Below, one piece after another: positions 10,527 to 20,242 of a stretch of 64,000 bases of DNA. The first letter of the stretch is position 1; each line of letters starts with the position of its first letter. The notes under the pieces are model-generated. The model made no database searches. It was not told the DNA's origin and saw nothing but the letters and a program-made list of their open reading frames with translations. The translations under genes and the position numbers were made by a program. Origin of the DNA: Pleionea sp. CnH1-48 (GTDB taxonomy: Bacteria > Pseudomonadota > Gammaproteobacteria > Enterobacterales > Kangiellaceae); contig NZ_JAMXSB010000005.1 of the NCBI RefSeq assembly GCF_024124665.1, positions 62,001 to 126,000 on the forward strand. The letters are read 5' to 3'.

Positions 10527-11587
10527 TGATGATAAGGTTTACTGAGTTCGTGGATAGCATCAACAAACACTTTAGCGTGTTCAGGATTGACCGTTGGATG
10601 GATACCATGCCCCAGATTAAATACGTGACCAGAGCCTTTACCATAACTGGCTAAAATCGTCGCGACCTCTTCACGAATGCGCTCAGGAGAACCATAGAGC
10701 ACGGATGGGTCCATATTGCCCTGCAAAGCGACCTTACCAGCAACGCGTTCACGAGCGTCAGCCAAATTTGTTGTCCAGTCGACACCAAGACAATCACATC
10801 CTGTTGCAGCCATTTGATCCAGCCATTGGCCACCGTTTTTAGTGAACAAAGTAACTGGAACCTGGCGCCCTTCGTTCTCACGCTTGAGGCCATCAACAAT
10901 TCGCGCCATATAATCCAATGAAAAAGCACGGTAATCTCTGGGAGTTAACACACCACCCCAGGTATCAAAAATCATAACAGCCTGTGCACCGGCTTCGATT
11001 TGTGCATTTAAGTACTCAACCACAGAGTCAGCCAAAACACTGAGCACTTGATGCAACAACTCAGGCGCACTAAACATCATCTCTTTGATGACAGAAAAGT
11101 TTTTAGTCGCCCCGCCCTCAATCATGTAAGTCGCCAATGTCCACGGGCTGCCTGAAAATCCAATCAAAGGCACTTTGCCATCCAGCTCTTTGCGGATCAC
11201 AGAAACCGCATCGGTAACATACTTCAGCTTGTCTGCAGGGTCGGGTACGAACAAGGCTTCAACATCTGCTTTTGTGCGTACAGGCTTTTCGAAAGCAGGG
11301 CCTTCTCCCTGAACAAAGTGCAGTCCCAATCCCATCGCATCAGGGATAGTCAAAATATCAGAAAACAGAATCGCCGCATCCAGATCAAATCGACGCAAAG
11401 GCTGTAAAGTGACTTCGCATGCTAACTCCGGGTTAGTCGCCAAAGCCATAAAGCTGCCTGCTTCTGCTCGTAATTCACGATACTCTGGCAAATAGCGCCC
11501 CGCCTGACGCATCATCCAAACAGGCGTGTAATCAACAGGCTGACCTAATGCAGCTCGTAGATAACGATCATTTTTTAATTTTGTCAC
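10523..11587 (-). CDS. hemE: Uroporphyrinogen decarboxylase
   Basis: Haem biosynthesis enzyme converting uroporphyrinogen III to coproporphyrinogen III. The N-terminal signature [15 protein letters not shown] and the [17 protein letters not shown] segment are conserved. I prefer the GTG start at 11587: it gives [12 protein letters not shown], matching the enterobacterial N-terminus, a total of 354 residues, and has a GGAG site nine bases upstream. A GTG at 11602 would add five residues. It is followed by, and overlaps, the YheT-type hydrolase gene. Confidence 0.96.
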   Translation of the reverse strand: MTKLKNDRYLRAALGQPVDYTPVWMMRQAGRYLPEYRELRAEAGSFMALATNPELACEVTLQPLRRFDLDAAILFSDILTIPDAMGLGLHFVQGEGPAFEKPVRTKADVEALFVPDPADKLKYVTDAVSVIRKELDGKVPLIGFSGSPWTLATYMIEGGATKNFSVIKEMMFSAPELLHQVLSVLADSVVEYLNAQIEAGAQAVMIFDTWGGVLTPRDYRAFSLDYMARIVDGLKRENEGRQVPVTLFTKNGGQWLDQMAATGCDCLGVDWTTNLADARERVAGKVALQGNMDPSVLYGSPERIREEVATILASYGKGSGHVFNLGHGIHPTVNPEHAKVFVDAIHELSKPYHQ

Positions 11588-11799
11588 TTTCAGGAACTCC
11601 ACTTAAAGACAAACAGTACATCGCTGACTGTTTTAAGATGCGCTATTTTACACCAGAAAAGGCATCAATACCCAAAGTATTTCATAGTACAGGCAAGCCG
11701 CAAACAGGGGCACTGAGCCAAGATAATTAAGTGATTGCGGTGAGTAAGCGCTCCCCTTTGTATTTTTGAATGACAGAGGAAGATACTCACTTATTAGAT

Positions 11800-13350
11800 T
11801 TAGCGACGAGCGGTAGTTAGCTGACGGATCTCGCTCTTTACCTGTTGCATGCTTTTCACCCAGGGCTTTGATTTTTGTAGCGCTGCAACCAGTTGTCCAC
11901 GTTGATTACGAGCCTCATCCATAGATGAATAAGGACCAACGACCACCACAAACCACAGCTTGTTATTGCGCAGGGTGCGATAAAACTGAAGATTGCCCTG
12001 ATTTTGATGTGCTTGTAGAAACGTCTCTACATTTTTCAATTCGCTAAAACCAGCCACTTGAATCAAGGCACCGGCATCACCGACCGTTAACAGTTCTTTT
12101 TCCATCGCAGTAAGCGAATATCCTGTTGCAGGCTTGGATTCTGCTGGCTTTGTTTGAACAGGCAAAGAGTCAACCACAGGATCATCAATCGGGGGAACCA
12201 GTCTTTGTTTGGGGGGAGGCATTGATGATGGCTTGGATGGCAATTGCTCAGTAGGCTGTGTCGCTGTACTGTCTTGAGGCACCGTCTGCTCACTAGGTTG
12301 TGACGGTTCATCAACAATAGCATTCTGTACTACATTCGCGTTGCCAGTGTTATCCCGCGCCTGTGTCGTAGCCTCGTCTGCTGCTGTCTTTGTTTCTTGG
12401 TCCGCAACACTTTGGTCACGCCAGCTAGTAGCCGCCAGAGATTCTTTCTCAACATCAGAGGTTTCGGAGTCTGTTGCTAGCGCAACAACCTCTTCAGGCT
12501 CACTGGCTTTATCTTCAATCACAGGAGTATCAACAACAGGTTTCGCTTCTTCAGCTTTAAATAACTGGTTAACCGAATCCTGAAAAATCAACACCAAGGC
12601 CAATAATACGGCTATTGCAACAAAACCAGCTCCACGAATTAGATTAGCAGTGGGTTCTGCTTTGGATGCGGTAGCCTGCTGACGGTTTAATTGGGCCGAC
12701 AATTCTTCCGCAGCTTCAGTTAATAAACCGATATTACCGTTACACTGTCTGACAATGTTATCCACTTTCTTTTCGTCAACGATTAACAATAACTGGCTAT
12801 CAGACAGCTGCATTTTGTGAGCAATGAGCCCGACCGCTTCATCGTCGCTAATGGTAGGGACCAGTAACTCTAAAACCTGTTCATGGTGTTGGAGGTACCA
12901 ACTGTCCTTATCCATGTGCTCATTAACTACGACCACACAATGAAAAGTGTCAGACTTCACTTTCTCATCAAGAGCAAATAACAACTCGTCTGGCAGGTAA
13001 TCAGCTTCATCAATAAGTAGCAATACTTCTTTTGACTCAGGAATCGACGCTAAAAAGTCGCCGTAGTCCTGCTCAGTATCCATCTCGTTCAATGACAGCT
13101 GATCAGCAAAAGTTTGCTGAAAATGATCTTCTGCAGTCAGCTTGGCAACGGCTATAGGTGGCTCAATGGCTTCTATTAATAAGCTAAGTAAAGTCGAGCG
13201 TCCCGTTCCAGGAGCCCCTTTTAAAGCGATGATGCGATCAGAATATACAGAATAATGCTCAAGTCTTTCGCACAAGGTTTTCTGCGAGTCGAGCGACATA
13301 CGCTGACTAAGCTCTATCATTTGTCGAAAGGTCGAAACTTGTTTGCCCAT
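11800..13350 (-). CDS. damX: DamX-like protein (AAA ATPase domain, membrane helix, SPOR domain)
   Basis: 516-residue cell-division protein. The cytoplasmic N-terminal part has a Walker A motif GAPGTGRST (45-53) and a Walker B-like LLLIDEAD (about 111-118). A transmembrane helix lies at about 240-256, followed by a long Pro/Thr/Gln/Glu-rich periplasmic linker and a C-terminal SPOR domain (about 432-505), which binds denuded glycan strands at the division septum. Its position directly after aroK and aroB matches enterobacterial damX, eight bases below the aroB stop. The gene is well supported; exact functional equivalence to DamX is an inference. Confidence 0.85.
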   Translation of the reverse strand: MGKQVSTFRQMIELSQRMSLDSQKTLCERLEHYSVYSDRIIALKGAPGTGRSTLLSLLIEAIEPPIAVAKLTAEDHFQQTFADQLSLNEMDTEQDYGDFLASIPESKEVLLLIDEADYLPDELLFALDEKVKSDTFHCVVVVNEHMDKDSWYLQHHEQVLELLVPTISDDEAVGLIAHKMQLSDSQLLLIVDEKKVDNIVRQCNGNIGLLTEAAEELSAQLNRQQATASKAEPTANLIRGAGFVAIAVLLALVLIFQDSVNQLFKAEEAKPVVDTPVIEDKASEPEEVVALATDSETSDVEKESLAATSWRDQSVADQETKTAADEATTQARDNTGNANVVQNAIVDEPSQPSEQTVPQDSTATQPTEQLPSKPSSMPPPKQRLVPPIDDPVVDSLPVQTKPAESKPATGYSLTAMEKELLTVGDAGALIQVAGFSELKNVETFLQAHQNQGNLQFYRTLRNNKLWFVVVVGPYSSMDEARNQRGQLVAALQKSKPWVKSMQQVKSEIRQLTTARR

Positions 13351-13357
13351 GAAGATC

Positions 13358-14452
13358 TCACTCCTTGAGTTTGTTAATGACTACGCTTTTTATTTTTTCT
13401 ATATCAACAGTATCAACAATTTCAACACGGCCTTCTGCGGCAGGAAGAATTAAGCGAATGCGTTCACTTAGATTTTTTTTGTCTAATTGCATTGCTCGCA
13501 TAATCTCTTCGGCATCGTACTCAACTTCAACATGAGTTGCTAAGCCCAAACTCTCAAACAGCTTTTCTACCCGCAGAGCGTATCCACTATCAATTTGCCC
13601 CAATTTGACCGCCAGGTCAAAGGCCATGCAGGTACCAATAGCAACCGCTTCACCATGTACATAATCTTTGTATCGACCGACTTTTTCTATGGCGTGGCCA
13701 AAGGTGTGCCCCAAATTCAAGATCGCCCGAATACCGGACTCTTTCTCATCGAGCCCTACCACTTTTGCTTTAATTTGACAGCAACGCTCAACAAGAGTTG
13801 CAAGCACCTGCTTATCTCGAGCATTAATGGCAGTGATGTTATCTTCGATATAGGTAAACAGCGAGAAGTCATCGATCAGGCCATATTTTACGACTTCCGC
13901 AAGCCCAGCCCGATATTCTCTTGGCGGTAGTGAGTCGAGAAAGTTCAGCTCGATAAAAACAGCCTGAGGCTGATAAAAAGCCCCGACCATATTCTTCGCT
14001 TGAGGGTGATTAATGGCTGTCTTGCCCCCCACAGAGGAGTCAACCATCGCCAGCAAAGAGGTAGGCACCTGAATAAAAGGCACACCGCGCTGATAACAAG
14101 CAGCAACAAACCCCGTCATATCGCCAACCACACCACCACCTAAGGCAATCAAGGTCGCATTTCGACGGAAGTTCCCCTCAATCAACGAGTCCATCAAACT
14201 CGAAAACGTGGCAAAAGATTTATGCTCCTCACCATCGGGCATCAAGTAGACAGATACGTCACCATCAATGAGATTTTTGACATGCTCCAGATACAAAGGA
14301 GCCACCGTTTCATTGGATACCAGCAGAACTTGCGGAGAAACGATATAAGAAGAGAGGGAGAGTTCAGAATCAAACAGGTCACTTCCAATAAAAATTGGGT
14401 AATGACAATCTTCTGTGTGGACAGTAACCTGCTTTAATCCCTCGATAGGCAT
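13358..14452 (-). CDS. aroB: 3-dehydroquinate synthase
   Basis: Second step of the shikimate pathway, converting DAHP to 3-dehydroquinate with NAD and a divalent metal. Conserved stretches include DGEEHKSF, ALGGGVVGDMTGFVA (NAD-binding), QVPTSLLAMVDSSVGGKTAIN and the metal-site LNLGHTFGHAIE. At 364 residues it has the normal family length. The ATG follows the aroK stop by three bases, so the two are co-transcribed; damX follows directly. Confidence 0.97.
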   Translation of the reverse strand: MPIEGLKQVTVHTEDCHYPIFIGSDLFDSELSLSSYIVSPQVLLVSNETVAPLYLEHVKNLIDGDVSVYLMPDGEEHKSFATFSSLMDSLIEGNFRRNATLIALGGGVVGDMTGFVAACYQRGVPFIQVPTSLLAMVDSSVGGKTAINHPQAKNMVGAFYQPQAVFIELNFLDSLPPREYRAGLAEVVKYGLIDDFSLFTYIEDNITAINARDKQVLATLVERCCQIKAKVVGLDEKESGIRAILNLGHTFGHAIEKVGRYKDYVHGEAVAIGTCMAFDLAVKLGQIDSGYALRVEKLFESLGLATHVEVEYDAEEIMRAMQLDKKNLSERIRLILPAAEGRVEIVDTVDIEKIKSVVINKLKE

Positions 14453-14455
14453 AAC

Positions 14456-14974
14456 TTAATTTTGCAGAATCAATTCGGCTATATGGTTAGCAACCGATTT
14501 CACTGTGTTATCTGTCGTAGCCACCACATAGTCAGCAATTTCACGATACATAGGATCGCGTTCATCCATTAACGACACCAGCGTATCCTCAGGATCGCCG
14601 CTTTGTAACAATGGTCGTCGTTTGTCTCGACGAGTCCTTTCCATTTGCTGTTCGATCGATGCTTCAAGATAAATAACGACACCACGACCTGCCAGATGGA
14701 TGCGGTTTTCTTTGCGTAAAATCGCGCCACCACCAGTAGCAAGTACAATGCCCTGACTCGAAGTTAACTCTTCGATTACCTTTTGTTCTCTTTCTCGAAA
14801 CCCTTCTTCACCTTCAATATCGAATATCCAATCGATTGGAGCACCAGTACGGCGTTCCAATTCCTGATCAGAGTCAATAAATTCAAGCTTTAGGAGTTCG
14901 GCTAACTGTTTTCCTATGGTTGTTTTACCAGCACCCATAGGACCAACAAGGAATACATTGCGTTTATTTTTCAT
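14456..14974 (-). CDS. aroK: Shikimate kinase
   Basis: Phosphorylates shikimate at the 3-OH. The Walker A motif GPMGAGKTT (11-19), the shikimate-binding DSDQELE (about 34-40), the RE of GFREREQ and the GGG of ATGGGAIL are all present. At 172 residues it has typical length. It is first in an aroK-aroB-damX unit and lies 104 bases after pilQ; the pilQ terminator hairpin separates them. Confidence 0.97.
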   Translation of the reverse strand: MKNKRNVFLVGPMGAGKTTIGKQLAELLKLEFIDSDQELERRTGAPIDWIFDIEGEEGFREREQKVIEELTSSQGIVLATGGGAILRKENRIHLAGRGVVIYLEASIEQQMERTRRDKRRPLLQSGDPEDTLVSLMDERDPMYREIADYVVATTDNTVKSVANHIAELILQN

Positions 14975-15035
14975 CGCTTATTAACAACTTAACCCTAAAC
15001 AATTGAAATTGTTAGATATTTACCTCTCATAAATA

Positions 15036-15062
15036 CAAGAACCCGCACTAGGCGGGTTCTTG
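15036..15062 (-). terminator. Terminator-like hairpin after pilQ
   Basis: An 11-bp perfect stem (CAAGAACCCGC / GCGGGTTCTTG) with a 5-base loop starts 17 bases below the pilQ stop. The run after the stem on the minus strand is only moderately T-rich. Confidence 0.7.
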
Positions 15063-15078
15063 CGCCATTTTTTGGGGT

Positions 15079-17229
15079 CTATCTTACCCCTTCTTTAATG
15101 ATTTTTGGAGTCACAAATATCAACAATTCACTTTTTGCTTCACTTTCTTCTATGCGACGGAAGAGAACACCGATGCCAGGAAGGTCGCCCAGCAAAGGAA
15201 CTTTAGATACGTCTTTATTGGTTCGCTGCTGATAAATACCACCTAGAACAACAGTTTCACCGTTTTCAACCAATACCTGGGTTCCAACTTCTCGCGTATT
15301 AATAGAAGGAGCACCATTGCTCAAGATCACTTCACCACGAGTGTCCTGATTAACTTGTAAATCAAGAATGATTCTATCATCTGGAGTGATTTGAGGGGTT
15401 ACTTTTAAACTAAGTACGGCCTTTTTGAAAGAAATATTTGTATTACCAGCAGAAGATTGCTCTAAATAGGGTATTTCTTCACCAGCTTCGATGTAAGCTT
15501 CTTTCTGATTAGCCGTCACAACTTTTGGAGAAGCAATAACTTCACTGCGGTTTTCACTTTCTAAAGCAGATAATTCAGCATCTAAGATAATGCCATCAGC
15601 CAATCGAGCAAAGGTTAAACCAATCTGTCCTGCAGGATTAGCAACAGGAAGATTAACATTTAAGTTATCTTCGATAGTGGTCAACGCTGTATCTGTCATT
15701 GGAATACTACCGATAGGGAAACCTAAACCACTGGCCTGAGTTGAGTGAATAGCATCCAAGTTACCAGTGGTGAAAACTTCGTTGCTGTTAAGCTGAGAAG
15801 AAACACCAAAACGCGCACCGATGCTTTTACCAACACCATCATCAGCAACAACAATTCGAGATTCAATCATTACCTGGCGAACAGGTACATCAAGCGCTCT
15901 TACCAACTGGCGTATTTCGTCTAATTTTCGAGCAGTATCACGAACCAGCAAAGTATTGGTTCTCTCATCGATGGTGATACTTCCGCGATCAGAAAGGAAA
16001 GAAGTTTTCTCACCTTGAATAATTTCTGACAAAGTCGCTGCTTTGGCGTAGTTAACCTGAACAAATTCACTGCGCAGTGGCGATAGCTGTTCAACCTGCT
16101 GCTCAGATTGAAGTTCTAAAGCTTCTCGAGCGGCGATTTCATCGGCTGGAGCAATCAGCATCACGTTACCGTTTTGACGCTTATCCAAACCTTTCGTTTT
16201 CAAGATAATATCTAACGCCTGATCCCAAGGTACATTGTTCAAACGTAAGGTAATAGAACCTGCAACCGTGTCACTGGTCACCAAGTTAAGCTTATTTACA
16301 TCCGAGATTAACTGCAGTACTGCACGCACCGAAATGTCCTGGAAGGTCAAAGACATGCGCTCGCCAGTGTATTGAGGCTCGCTCAAACGTTTGCGCTCAA
16401 CTTCTTCTTCTGTCAGTGGTTTTAACTCAATGGTGTAGATACCATCGGTCTGATAGGCTAGAAACTCAAACTCATTAACCGTTTGGATGCTCACGCGAAC
16501 GTTGCTGCCAACACGCTTAGTCTCAATGATTTTTGCTGGTGTCGCAAAATCAATAACATCTAACTTGCGAATCAAATCGTTACTGATATTTACGCCAACA
16601 AAATCGGCAACAACTTCACGTCCTTCTTGACGTAAATCGATACCGATAGAAGGATCATTCAAAGAAATAATTACGCGACCTTCGCCTTGCTCACCACGGC
16701 GGAAATCAATTCCGGCGATACCTTCACCACTTGCTCGAGAAGAACTCGACGAACTTGATGCTGCGCCAGTGCTTCCTGAGGTTGCAGTTGATGCAGAAGC
16801 AGCGCTGTTACCGCCGCTCGCCTGACCAATAGTGACAACATAATCATTTCCGTCAACACGGCTAGTATAAGCTGTGGTTTCGACCAAGTTAATGACCACT
16901 CGCGTTCGACCTTGTGCTTCGACAGCACTCACACTGCGCGTTGCACCAACACCAACGGCTAACGAACGGTCTTCCATCGCCACAGAAGTGCCAGCAAAGT
17001 CCAATGCGATACGCGCAGGATTTTCCGTCGTAAACTCACGCGGTGCTGAAGGTGGTGAAGACATTTTGAAACGCAACTCAACGCGATCACCTGGAAGAAC
17101 ATTAAAATCAATTTTAGATAGCTCATTAGCACTGACGGACAATGAGGCAAGGCTCATTAACCATACAAAGAGTACTTGAGTCAGGCTTATTTTATTCATT
17201 TGACTCCCCGATTTACCCAGTAACATCAT
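15079..17229 (-). CDS. pilQ: Type IV pilus secretin PilQ
   Basis: Outer-membrane secretin through which the type IV pilus passes. 716 residues: signal peptide, two AMIN-like domains (about 40-150 and 180-280; peptidoglycan binding), an STN/N0 domain, an N1 domain, and the secretin core with the C-terminal VPLLGDLPGIGVLFR signature. Two starts are possible. ATG-ATG at 17229/17226 follows AGGAG; ATG at 17199 gives MNKISLTQVLFVW, a more standard signal peptide, with GGGGAG just before it. It is the last gene of pilMNOPQ. Confidence 0.96.
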   Translation of the reverse strand: MMLLGKSGSQMNKISLTQVLFVWLMSLASLSVSANELSKIDFNVLPGDRVELRFKMSSPPSAPREFTTENPARIALDFAGTSVAMEDRSLAVGVGATRSVSAVEAQGRTRVVINLVETTAYTSRVDGNDYVVTIGQASGGNSAASASTATSGSTGAASSSSSSSRASGEGIAGIDFRRGEQGEGRVIISLNDPSIGIDLRQEGREVVADFVGVNISNDLIRKLDVIDFATPAKIIETKRVGSNVRVSIQTVNEFEFLAYQTDGIYTIELKPLTEEEVERKRLSEPQYTGERMSLTFQDISVRAVLQLISDVNKLNLVTSDTVAGSITLRLNNVPWDQALDIILKTKGLDKRQNGNVMLIAPADEIAAREALELQSEQQVEQLSPLRSEFVQVNYAKAATLSEIIQGEKTSFLSDRGSITIDERTNTLLVRDTARKLDEIRQLVRALDVPVRQVMIESRIVVADDGVGKSIGARFGVSSQLNSNEVFTTGNLDAIHSTQASGLGFPIGSIPMTDTALTTIEDNLNVNLPVANPAGQIGLTFARLADGIILDAELSALESENRSEVIASPKVVTANQKEAYIEAGEEIPYLEQSSAGNTNISFKKAVLSLKVTPQITPDDRIILDLQVNQDTRGEVILSNGAPSINTREVGTQVLVENGETVVLGGIYQQRTNKDVSKVPLLGDLPGIGVLFRRIEESEAKSELLIFVTPKIIKEGVR

Positions 17230-17247
17230 CTTTCTCCTGATCTCACT

Positions 17248-17790
17248 CTATTCGTCTAACGCCAAGTTTATGACACGTTTTTCCCAGCAGCCCTGGCCAT
17301 CAGGAACCAAGGTTTCAATCGCTATACGAAATTCATCAATATCAATAATGCGGCCATGATTAACACCCAGATACTGGCCAACACTGACTTTAAAAATAGT
17401 GCCTTCTGTTGGTCCTAGAGTTGTTTGGATTAACCCCCAGTTACCACCAGCGTTGCTCATCGCACCAACCATCTCCATTGAATCAATAGAGAATCGTTCC
17501 AAATCTTCACGACGACGATTAGGATCCGGTTGAACGCTGCTATCACAACCTTCAGCTATTTCTGTTAACACTTCTTCTAAATCGGGCTCCAAATCGGCAA
17601 AAGGACTGCGCATATCTTGCGCAGAGTATTCGAAAGATGGTGCCTGACTGATTTCTGGCAATGGATCCGTTGGTCCAGCCGGTCGAGCTTTAACTGTTTT
17701 GATCCAATCATCCAAATCTTCAGTTGATGAGCCACACCCAGCAAGCAATAAAGCCGCAGTTGCAGCGAAGAGAAGAGCATTCGGCTTCAT
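17248..17790 (-). CDS. pilP: Type IV pilus lipoprotein PilP
   Basis: Inner-membrane lipoprotein connecting PilN/PilO to PilQ. The signal peptide ends in a lipobox (LLAGC) at about residues 15-19. At 180 residues the length is normal. I chose the ATG at 17790: the pilO stop TGA overlaps it (TGATG) and an AGGAGGTGAG ribosome site precedes it. A GTG three bases earlier is possible. It is followed by pilQ. Confidence 0.94.
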   Translation of the reverse strand: MKPNALLFAATAALLLAGCGSSTEDLDDWIKTVKARPAGPTDPLPEISQAPSFEYSAQDMRSPFADLEPDLEEVLTEIAEGCDSSVQPDPNRRREDLERFSIDSMEMVGAMSNAGGNWGLIQTTLGPTEGTIFKVSVGQYLGVNHGRIIDIDEFRIAIETLVPDGQGCWEKRVINLALDE

Positions 17791-18413
17791 CACTCACCTC
17801 CTTCGAGATCATCATCATAACGATAGGTTTTGGCCGTCACATTCATAACCAACATCTTCTCGTTGGGGGCACCAAACACCTCTTTATCTGTAACTGTAAT
17901 TTCAAAATTATGCAGAGTTACAATACGCGGTAAATTAGAAACCCGACTCACAAACTCAGCCAATTGGTGATAGCTCCCTGTTACAGAAATCTCAATCGGC
18001 TTCTCGATATAGATATCACGATCCTGCTCTTCTTTAAGCTTCATGCTTTTAACTTCAAGACCAGCACCATTAGCAGCGTAAGTCACTTCATCTACCAAAC
18101 CAGCCACTTCGCTTGAACGTGGCAATTGCTTAAGTAAAGTCTTGAAGGACGACTGAATGCTTTTCATCTGCTCTATGTAAGCTTCTAGATGAACGGCTTT
18201 CTCGTATTTCTGCTCATATTCTTGCTTTAGTTGGGCTTCTTTTCTCACTTCTCGAGCCAAGGTGTCTTCATCATCACTAATAAAGAACTGATATCCCAAC
18301 AAAATGACCAAGCCAAAAACAATAGCTCCGGTCAGAACTTTAACAGGCAGGGGCCAAGAGCCCATGTTGTTAAAGTCGAGATTATTGACATCAAAATCAT
18401 TTAAACTGCTCAT
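17790..18413 (-). CDS. pilO: Type IV pilus alignment protein PilO
   Basis: 207-residue bitopic inner-membrane protein that dimerises with PilN to align the pilus machine. It has a short cytoplasmic N-terminus, a transmembrane helix at about 24-44, a coiled coil (about 50-95) and a ferredoxin-like periplasmic domain. It overlaps the pilP start by one base and lies three bases after pilN. Confidence 0.94.
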   Translation of the reverse strand: MSSLNDFDVNNLDFNNMGSWPLPVKVLTGAIVFGLVILLGYQFFISDDEDTLAREVRKEAQLKQEYEQKYEKAVHLEAYIEQMKSIQSSFKTLLKQLPRSSEVAGLVDEVTYAANGAGLEVKSMKLKEEQDRDIYIEKPIEISVTGSYHQLAEFVSRVSNLPRIVTLHNFEITVTDKEVFGAPNEKMLVMNVTAKTYRYDDDLEGGE

Positions 18414-18416
18414 TGA

Positions 18417-18994
18417 TTACTCTCCCTCTGCCGGTGCTGCATCTTCATCTTCCTCGGCAGACGCTTCTTTAGTAACCAACAAAAATAGTTTTCGACTGGC
18501 CCCAAAGTCACTATCCGTTGTAATGTCCTTGAGTACAGGTTTCAAAAACCACTTTGAGTCGGTAATGTTACGCATGAACGCGGTGACTCGTTGAGATGAC
18601 TCTGCGACCCCCTCAAATTTGAGAGTTGCTCCCTCACGAGAAATATTTTTCAGATTTAAACCTTCTGGGATAGAACGCACTAACTCGTCAAAGATATGAA
18701 CCACTTGAGGACGGCTGCGTTGCAAACGGGCAATCATTTCCATGCGCTCAATTAACTGCTCGCGCTCTTTTTCAAGTTTTTCAATCTCTTTGATCTGTCG
18801 CTCGATGGCTTTAATTTCTTTAGCCAGGTAGTTATTTCGCTCTCGTTGCGAATCGATTTTCTGTCCAAGCAAGTGTAGATAGGCAAATACGCCGACAGCG
18901 CCCAACACAAAGACCAGACTGAGAATACTTAGGAACTGTCGCTGCTTCTCCTTGCGGAGTTCTTCACGCCAGGGTAAGAGGTTAATCTTTGCCA

Positions 18995-18995
<1 letters not shown>
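18417..18995 (-). CDS. pilN: Type IV pilus assembly protein PilN
   Basis: 192-residue bitopic protein. The N-terminal INLLPWREE motif (residues 4-12), which binds PilM, is intact. It is followed by a transmembrane helix (about 23-44), a coiled coil rich in Glu/Lys/Arg (50-90) and a periplasmic domain. An acidic tail (EEDEDAAPAEGE) ends the protein. It is coupled to pilM by overlapping stop and start codons. Confidence 0.95.
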
Positions 18996-20083
<1,088 letters not shown>

Positions 20084-20242
20084 TTAAAGTGTTACATTAT
20101 TTATGTGTGTTTTAACATTAAATAATAGCGCTAACTATGCGTTATTTCACCTTTTTTCTAAAAAAGTTATCCATTCGAAACGATTAAACGATATACTGTG
20201 TCTAAATCTTTACGGCACCACTAAATATATAGTTTCTAGCCA

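Noticed and set aside
13595-13930. Plus-strand frame of 111 codons inside aroB
   Set aside because: Antisense to a fully conserved aroB, no ribosome site, no recognisable protein character.
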